Made by a program: the position numbers and the translations under genes
Part shown: piece after piece, positions 42,164 to 47,072 of the stretch
Layout: every line of letters begins with the position of its first letter
Position numbering within the stretch: the stretch's first letter is position 1
Assembly: GCA_023435335.1 (NCBI GenBank)
Contig: JAEYRU010000257.1
Location: 1 to 47,072, forward strand
Direction of reading: 5' to 3'
Length of the DNA stretch: 47,072 nucleotides
From: Pseudomonadota bacterium
GTDB taxonomy: Bacteria > Pseudomonadota > Alphaproteobacteria > Rhizobiales > Rhizobiaceae
The notes under the pieces: generated by a model
Told to the model about the DNA's origin: nothing
The model's input: the letters and a program-made list of their open reading frames with translations, nothing else
Databases searched by the model: none

Positions 42164-44376
42164 TCCCCAACGCCATTCCCATCACGCCCGATCTCGTTGC
42201 CGCCCACGGCCTCAAGCCGGACGAGTACCAGCGCATTCTCGACCTGATCGGGCGCGAGCCGAGCTTCACCGAACTCGGCATCTTCTCGGCCATGTGGAAC
42301 GAGCACTGCTCGTACAAATCGACCAAGAAATGGTTGCGCACGCTGCCCACGACCGGGCCACGGGTGATCCAGGGTCCTGGAGAGAACGCAGGCGTGGTCG
42401 ATATCGGCGACGGCGACTGCGTCGTCTTCAAGATGGAGAGCCACAACCATCCCTCCTATATCGAGCCGTACCAAGGTGCCGCGACAGGCGTCGGCGGCAT
42501 CCTGCGCGACGTCTTCACCATGGGTGCGCGGCCGATCGCGGCAATGAATGCCCTGCGGTTCGGGGCGCCCGACCATACTAAGACGAAGCATCTTGTTGCC
42601 GGCGTGGTCGCCGGTATCGGCGGTTATGGTAACTCGTTCGGCGTGCCGACAGTCGGCGGCGAGGTGAATTTCGATCCGCGCTACAACGGCAATATTCTCG
42701 TCAACGCCTTCGCCGCCGGCTTGGCCAGGACCGATGCCATTTTCTACTCGAAGGCCGAGGGCGTGGGGCTTCCGGTCGTCTATCTCGGCGCCAAGACTGG
42801 CCGCGACGGTGTAGGCGGCGCAACGATGGCTTCGGCCGAGTTCGACGAGCAGATCGAGGAGAAGCGCCCCACCGTTCAGGTGGGCGATCCCTTTACCGAG
42901 AAGTGCCTGTTGGAAGCATGTCTCGAACTGATGGCTTCGGGCGCGGTCATCGCCATCCAGGACATGGGTGCCGCCGGCCTCACCTGCTCGGCTGTGGAGA
43001 TGGGTGCGAAGGGCGATCTCGGCATCGAGCTCGACCTCGACAAGGTGCCGGTGCGCGAGGAACGCATGTCGGCCTACGAGATGATGCTGTCCGAAAGCCA
43101 GGAGCGCATGCTCATGGTCCTGCGTCCCGAAAAGGAAGAGGAAGCCGAGGCGATCTTCCGCAAATGGGGCCTCGATTTCGCGGTCGTCGGCCGCACCACT
43201 GACGATCTGCGCTTCCGCATCATCCATCAGGGCGACGAGGTCGCCAACCTGCCGATCAAGGAACTCGGCGACGAAGCGCCGGAATACGACCGTCCATGGG
43301 TCGAGCCGCGGAAGGCGCCCCCGCTGGCCGCGGACGACATACCGCAGGCGGATGTCGCCGACGCGCTCCTGAAGATGCTGGGCGGAGCGGACCTCTCATC
43401 CCGCCGCTGGGTGTGGGAGCAGTACGACACGCTGATCCAGGGCAATTCCCTGCAGATCCCGGGCGGCGACGCCGGCGTTGTGCGGGTCGACACCCACCCG
43501 ACCAAGGCGCTGGCCTTCTCCTCCGACGTGACGCCGCGCTACTGCGAGGCCGATCCCTTCGAGGGCGGCAAGCAGGCCGTGGCGGAATGCTGGCGCAACC
43601 TCACCGCGGTCGGCGCGGAACCCCTCGCCGCCACCGACAACCTCAACTTCGGAAACCCCGAGCGGCCCGAGATCATGGGCCAGTTGGTGGGCGCAATCAA
43701 AGGCATCGGCGAGGCCTGCCGAGCCCTCGCCTTCCCGATCGTGTCAGGCAACGTCTCGCTCTACAACGAGACCAGCGGCCAGGGCATCCTGCCGACGCCC
43801 ACCATCGGCGGCGTCGGGCTCATCCCCGATTGGGCCAGGATGGCCGGTATCCGCTTCGCGGCGGGCGGAGAGACGATCCTGCTGGTTGGCGCGCCGCCTT
43901 CCTGGGGTAGCCATCTCGGGCAATCCATCTATCTGCGCGACATCCACGCTCGCCGCGACGGCCCTCCCCCGCCGGTCGATCTCGAGCATGAGCGGGTCGT
44001 CGGCGATTTCGTGCGCGCGCTGATCCGCGAGGGAACCGCGACGGCTGTCCACGACGTTTCGGACGGCGGACTGGCGGTCGCTCTGGCGGAGATGGCGATG
44101 GCATCCGGCATCGGAGCGGCTGTAGACCGGCCCGATGCAGCAGATCCGATTGCGGTCTGGTTCGGCGAGGACCAGGGGCGCTACATCGTCACCGTGCGCA
44201 AGGACGATGACTTGCTGCGGCGTCTGTCAGACGAAGCGCGCGGGAAAGGCTTTTCGGTGCATGCCATAGGCGATACGGGAGGCACGGAATTGAAACTGGC
44301 GGGTGCCCGTGCAATACCGGTTACCGAACTGAAGGCTGTCCACGAATCGTGGTTTCCGCGCTTCATGGGCGATTGA
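42160..44376 (+). CDS. purL: Phosphoribosylformylglycinamidine synthase subunit PurL
   Basis: ATP-dependent FGAR amidation, fourth step of purine synthesis. 738 residues, the small PurL form that needs PurQ and PurS. Catalytic His49 in MWNEHCSYKS, Mg/ATP loop MESHNHPSY (92-100), and PGENAGVVDIG. Repeated AIRS-like halves end at SWFPRFMGD. The ATG overlaps the upstream Pr6Pr gene by four bases, which makes it dependent on translation of the inserted pair. Confidence 0.98.
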   Translation: MIPNAIPITPDLVAAHGLKPDEYQRILDLIGREPSFTELGIFSAMWNEHCSYKSTKKWLRTLPTTGPRVIQGPGENAGVVDIGDGDCVVFKMESHNHPSYIEPYQGAATGVGGILRDVFTMGARPIAAMNALRFGAPDHTKTKHLVAGVVAGIGGYGNSFGVPTVGGEVNFDPRYNGNILVNAFAAGLARTDAIFYSKAEGVGLPVVYLGAKTGRDGVGGATMASAEFDEQIEEKRPTVQVGDPFTEKCLLEACLELMASGAVIAIQDMGAAGLTCSAVEMGAKGDLGIELDLDKVPVREERMSAYEMMLSESQERMLMVLRPEKEEEAEAIFRKWGLDFAVVGRTTDDLRFRIIHQGDEVANLPIKELGDEAPEYDRPWVEPRKAPPLAADDIPQADVADALLKMLGGADLSSRRWVWEQYDTLIQGNSLQIPGGDAGVVRVDTHPTKALAFSSDVTPRYCEADPFEGGKQAVAECWRNLTAVGAEPLAATDNLNFGNPERPEIMGQLVGAIKGIGEACRALAFPIVSGNVSLYNETSGQGILPTPTIGGVGLIPDWARMAGIRFAAGGETILLVGAPPSWGSHLGQSIYLRDIHARRDGPPPPVDLEHERVVGDFVRALIREGTATAVHDVSDGGLAVALAEMAMASGIGAAVDRPDAADPIAVWFGEDQGRYIVTVRKDDDLLRRLSDEARGKGFSVHAIGDTGGTELKLAGARAIPVTELKAVHESWFPRFMGD

Positions 44377-44391
44377 GCGGGGCGGACTTCC

Positions 44392-44625
44392 ATGCCGATG
44401 AACCCAAACGACATCGAGCGGATGATCAAGACGGCCATCCCCGACGCCAAGGTGACCATCCGCGATCTCGCCGGCGACGGTGACCACTACGCCGCCGAGG
44501 TCGTGGCCGAGAGCTTCCGCGGCAAGAGCCGGGTGCAGCAGCACCAGATGGTCTACAACGCGCTCCAAGGCAACATGGGCGGCGCACTGCATGCGCTCGC
44601 TCTCCAGACCAGCGCACCTGAATAA
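44392..44625 (+). CDS. bolA: BolA-family protein
   Basis: 77 residues of the BolA/IbaG type: IERMIKTAIPDAKVTIRDLAGDGDHYAAEVVAESFRGKSRVQQHQMVYNAL. BolA proteins bind [2Fe-2S] with a CGFS glutaredoxin (GrxD) and regulate iron homeostasis, using His32 and His51 as candidate ligands. It follows purL by 15 bp, as in most Rhizobiales; grxD normally follows directly, but here two genes intervene. Confidence 0.94.
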   Translation: MPMNPNDIERMIKTAIPDAKVTIRDLAGDGDHYAAEVVAESFRGKSRVQQHQMVYNALQGNMGGALHALALQTSAPE

Positions 44626-44637
44626 GGTCCCGCAGCG

Positions 44638-44898
44638 GTGTCCATCGTCGAGGAGATCGTGAAAAGCGTGGTCGACGGCGTCATACGCGAACTCGGCGGG
44701 AAGCGCGCACGCCGCAGAAGGCGCGCCCTCACGCCGATCGAGCGGCTGCGGCGGATCGAAAAGCTCCTGAAGCCCGCGGCCCGGCAAACGAGCCGCAAGA
44801 AGACGACGCGAACCCGCTCCGCCGCCCAGCGGCAACGCGTGAGTACACGCACGCAGAAGCATCGGAAGTCGCTAAGGACCGGCAAGGCGCGTCGCTGA
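44638..44898 (+). CDS. Very basic small protein, function unknown
   Basis: 86 residues from a GTG, with GC-rich third codon positions typical of coding sequence. Residues 2-20 form an amphipathic helix (SIVEEIVKSVVDGVIREL), followed by an Arg/Lys-rich tail (RARRRRRALTPIERL and KHRKSLRTGKARR). I do not recognise a family. Charge suggests nucleic acid or membrane association. It lies 12 bp after bolA in a stretch otherwise conserved as bolA-grxD. Confidence 0.6.
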   Translation: MSIVEEIVKSVVDGVIRELGGKRARRRRRALTPIERLRRIEKLLKPAARQTSRKKTTRTRSAAQRQRVSTRTQKHRKSLRTGKARR

Positions 44899-45041
44899 TC
44901 ACGCCGCTCCGGCGCCCAGACTGGCACAAGCAGCAACTCATCGCTGCCCCACACTCGGTTGTCGATTTCGCCCCTCCCCGTTCGTCTTGGGATTGAGGTC
45001 CCGTCCATGCGGGGTCCGAAATGGCGACAAGGATTTCCGAA

Positions 45042-46247
45042 ATGAATCATTCCTATCGTTGGGTCATCGTTGGTGCCGGGGCGCTCATGACGTGCGTAGC
45101 CATCGGTGCCATGTTTTCACTCGCCATCTTCCTGGAGCCGATCGCATCTGAAACCGGATGGTCGCGCGCCGGCATTTCCAGCGCAATGACGCTCAACTTC
45201 ATCGTCATGGGTCTCGGCGGCTTCGCATGGGGGGCGGCGAGCGACCGCTACGGCGCCCGCATCGTCGTTCTCCTCGGCGCCGGGTTACTGGGGCTCGCCC
45301 TGGTCGTGTCGAGTTGGGTGACGTCCCTACCCGGTTTCCAGCTTGCCTACGGCGTCCTTGTAGGCCTGTCGGCCAGCGCCTTTTTCGCCCCGATGATCGC
45401 CACCACGATGGGCTGGTTCGAGGAAAGGCAGCGCGGCCTCGCAGTCGCGCTGGTTTCGGTCGGCATGGGAGTGGCGCCGATGACCATATCGCCCTTCGCG
45501 CGCTGGCTAATCACTGCCTCCGACTGGCGCACGGCCATGCTGGCAATCGGCGTCATGTCCTGGGTGTTGCTGATTCCAGCCGCGCTCCTCGTCCGCCGCC
45601 CCCCGCAGACTTCCGCCGAAGGTGCCCCTGCGGACCAGGCGGGCGAATCCGGCGGGATGAGTGTCAGCCAGGCCTTGCGATCGCCGCAGTTTCTCGTCCT
45701 CGGCTTCACCTTCTTCGCCTGCTGCGCGGCCCATTCCGGCCCGATCTTCCACATGGTCAGCTATGCCATGTTCTGCGGAATCGCGCCGATGGCGGCAGTG
45801 ACGATCTACAGCGTCGAGGGCCTAGCCGGCCTCGGCGGGCGCTTGCTTTTTGGCGTCGCCGCCGACCGGATCGGGGTGAAGCAGGTGCTGATATCGGGAC
45901 TGCTGATCCAGGCGGCTGTCATTCCCGTCTATCTGCTGGCGCGCGACGTCAGCGAGTTTTATGCCTTGGCAGTCATCTTCGGCGGCACTTACGGAGGGGT
46001 GATGCCGCTCTACGCCGTGCTCGCGCGCAACTACTTCGGCCAGGCGATTCTCGGCACGGTGTTCGGCGCCGCCACCATGCTGTCCAGCCTCGGCATGGCT
46101 TTCGGTCCCCTGGCCGGAGGGTGGGTCTTCGATTCCGCCGGCAACTACAACTGGCTGTTCATCGGCTCAGGCCTCGTCGGGCTCGGCGCGGTGGCGATCG
46201 CGCTTGCCTTCCCACCCATGCGACGAACCGGCCTGCAGCCCGCCTAG
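45042..46247 (+). CDS. MFS transporter (OFA/monocarboxylate-like)
   Basis: 401 residues with 12 membrane helices. N terminus RWVIVGAGALMTCVAIGAMFSLAIFLEPIASETGW, motif A variant GAASDRYGARIVVLLG, second-half FGVAADRIGVKQVLISG and SSLGMAFGPLAGGWVFD. This wording belongs to the OFA/MCT-like branch, which carries small carboxylates. AAGGA 8 bases before the ATG at 45042 supports that start over ATG 45021. Substrate unknown. A GC-rich 10-bp hairpin lies past the stop. Confidence 0.87.
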   Translation: MNHSYRWVIVGAGALMTCVAIGAMFSLAIFLEPIASETGWSRAGISSAMTLNFIVMGLGGFAWGAASDRYGARIVVLLGAGLLGLALVVSSWVTSLPGFQLAYGVLVGLSASAFFAPMIATTMGWFEERQRGLAVALVSVGMGVAPMTISPFARWLITASDWRTAMLAIGVMSWVLLIPAALLVRRPPQTSAEGAPADQAGESGGMSVSQALRSPQFLVLGFTFFACCAAHSGPIFHMVSYAMFCGIAPMAAVTIYSVEGLAGLGGRLLFGVAADRIGVKQVLISGLLIQAAVIPVYLLARDVSEFYALAVIFGGTYGGVMPLYAVLARNYFGQAILGTVFGAATMLSSLGMAFGPLAGGWVFDSAGNYNWLFIGSGLVGLGAVAIALAFPPMRRTGLQPA

Positions 46248-46274
46248 GGGGTGCGACCCCGGTTCACGGCGACG

Positions 46275-46304
46275 CGGGCCGTGCCGCATTGCGCGCACGG
46301 CCCG
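46275..46304 (+). terminator. Hairpin after the MFS gene
   Basis: CGGGCCGTGC (46275-46284) pairs with GCACGGCCCG (46295-46304). No T tract follows, so it is a weak candidate terminator before grxD. Confidence 0.4.
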
Positions 46305-46373
46305 GGTGCAATAAATAGAAGGTCATCCCAGGACCAAGCCGGGCCTTGAACCCGGCCGCGAAAGGACAACGGC

Positions 46374-46709
46374 ATGAGCGGCATCGCGGAATTCATCGAC
46401 AATGAGCTGAAGAGCAACGACGTGGTGCTGTTCATGAAAGGCACGCCGGGCTTTCCGCAGTGCGGCTTTTCCGGGCAGGTCGTGCAGATTCTCGACTATC
46501 TCGGCGTCGACTACAAAGGCGTCAACGTGCTGACCTCTGACGAACTGCGCCAGGGCATCAAGGAATTCTCGAACTGGCCGACAATTCCGCAGCTTTACGT
46601 GAAGGGCGAGTTCGTCGGCGGTTGCGATATCGTGCGTGAGATGTTCCAGGCCGGCGAGTTGCAGGGCTTCCTGACCGAGAAAGGCGTTTCTGCGCGCGGA
46701 GCCGCTTAG
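46374..46709 (+). CDS. grxD: Monothiol glutaredoxin Grx4 (CGFS type)
   Basis: 111 residues. The CGFS active site (Cys30) follows KGTPGFPQ, and NWPTIPQLYVKGEFVGGCDIVREM is the glutathione-binding part. CGFS glutaredoxins bridge a [2Fe-2S] cluster as dimers or with BolA for Fe-S delivery and iron regulation. The bolA partner is 1.7 kb upstream, separated by two genes. Terminator-like hairpin at 46760-46792. Confidence 0.96.
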   Translation: MSGIAEFIDNELKSNDVVLFMKGTPGFPQCGFSGQVVQILDYLGVDYKGVNVLTSDELRQGIKEFSNWPTIPQLYVKGEFVGGCDIVREMFQAGELQGFLTEKGVSARGAA

Positions 46710-46759
46710 TTCGCGGGGCCCGCAACGGCCCCGATTCCTGCCAGTACCCTCGATCCGAC

Positions 46760-46792
46760 GATGCGCCGGCTTCCGGCGCATCCGTTTCATTT
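46760..46792 (+). terminator. Terminator after grxD
   Basis: GATGCGCCGG (46760-46769) and CCGGCGCATC (46773-46782) around CTT, then CGTTTCATTT. Perfect 10-bp stem. Confidence 0.7.
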
Positions 46793-46808
46793 CACTGCGA
46801 GGCCGGTC

Positions 46809-47072
46809 ATGGACCAGCAGGTTTCATCCGCGCGCAGCGCCGGTGCCTATGCGCTCGCGATCCCGCGCTGGGAACTGATCGCGCTGGGCGCCGCCCTGAT
46901 GGCGGTCAATGCGCTCGCCATCGACGTGATGCTGCCCGGCCTTCAGCAGATCGGGGCGAGCCTCGGCGTCGAGAACGAGAACCACCGGCAACTGGTCATT
47001 TCCGCCTATGTGGGTGGGCTGGGACTGGCCACGCTGTTCTTCGGGCCGCTCTCTGACCGCTTCGGCCGGCGC
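46809..47072 (+). CDS. Bcr/CflA-type drug-efflux MFS transporter (3' truncated by window end)
   Basis: The 88 codons from ATG 46809 to the window end are open. After a 20-residue cytoplasmic start come helix 1 (ELIALGAALMAVNALAIDVMLPGL) and helix 2 (LVISAYVGGLGLATLFFGPL), then MFS motif A SDRFGRR. Helix 1 with the sequence AIDVMLPGLQQI is typical of Bcr/CflA multidrug carriers of the DHA1 family. The rest is outside the window. Confidence 0.85.
   Translation, partial: MDQQVSSARSAGAYALAIPRWELIALGAALMAVNALAIDVMLPGLQQIGASLGVENENHRQLVISAYVGGLGLATLFFGPLSDRFGRR

Noticed and set aside
45021..45041. An upstream ATG for the OFA-like MFS gene
   Set aside because: The later ATG at 45042 has a better-spaced AAGGA and begins directly at the usual MNHSYRW-type N terminus. 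The upstream start remains possible.
1..47072. Prophage, transposon, integron or CRISPR
   Set aside because: No integrase, transposase, phage structural gene, direct repeat-spacer array or terminal inverted repeats were seen, and the tRNA-Val 3' end is not repeated downstream in the window.

Overview
The window is high-GC, densely packed chromosomal DNA of an alphaproteobacterium. Gene content and order point to Rhizobiales/Hyphomicrobiales, most likely a Mesorhizobium/Aquamicrobium-type Phyllobacteriaceae; this is inferred from synteny and protein flavour, not from a search. Indicators are mazG-hflX-hfq-dat-trkA-ntrX-ntrY, rpiA-DUF2059-gor, the F1-ATPase zeta subunit (DUF1476) beside purC, purC-purS-purQ-purL-bolA-grxD, and an Mla-type lipid transporter with a STAS-fused permease. 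There are no phage, transposon, CRISPR or rRNA genes, and no gene-free stretch reaches 300 bp.

Layout. 1-2026: a 5'-truncated DUF411 metal-binding protein, a PfpI/DJ-1 protein and mazG on the + strand. 2045-12377: a long minus-strand block reading nadE, ntrY, ntrX, trkA, an MBL-fold hydrolase, dat, hfq, hflX (nitrogen/redox sensing, K+ uptake, RNA chaperone, ribosome rescue GTPase). 12496-16000: a PagL-like lipid A deacylase, a divergent DNA-3-methyladenine glycosylase I homologue, a hemerythrin-domain protein and class II DAHP synthase. 16100-21199 (minus): a MacAB-like export system without its outer-membrane channel, and a PAS-PAS-PAS-GGDEF diguanylate cyclase. 21329-22258: an alpha/beta hydrolase behind a promoter with MerR-type architecture.

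22268-25848: glutathione reductase, DUF2059, ribose-5-phosphate isomerase, phosphoglycolate phosphatase. 25916-25990: tRNA-Val(CAC). 26097-32983 (minus): a secreted acidic Asn/Gly-rich protein, an L,D-transpeptidase, and an mlaE-mlaF-mlaD-lipoprotein operon for envelope lipid transport. 33031-38975: an N-acetyl-D-Glu racemase/dipeptide epimerase-like enzyme, an MFS permease, an LpxH-like phosphoesterase, a VOC enzyme, an RBBP9-like hydrolase, an HpaI-type aldolase and the ATPase zeta subunit. 39233-46709 (+): purC, purS, purQ, a small lipoprotein, a Pr6Pr membrane protein, purL, bolA, a very basic small protein, an MFS carrier and grxD. The window ends inside a Bcr/CflA-type drug-efflux MFS gene.

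Most of the window is core metabolism. The unusual points are local: hfq and hflX lie in one reading frame separated only by a stop codon; two membrane/lipoprotein genes sit inside the pur operon with 4-bp overlaps at both outer ends; two genes separate bolA from grxD; NtrX lacks the GAFTGA loop; and several promoter-region repeats look like operators (21275-21290, 10584-10616, 39143-39166). I found no convincing multi-gene system that is wholly new.
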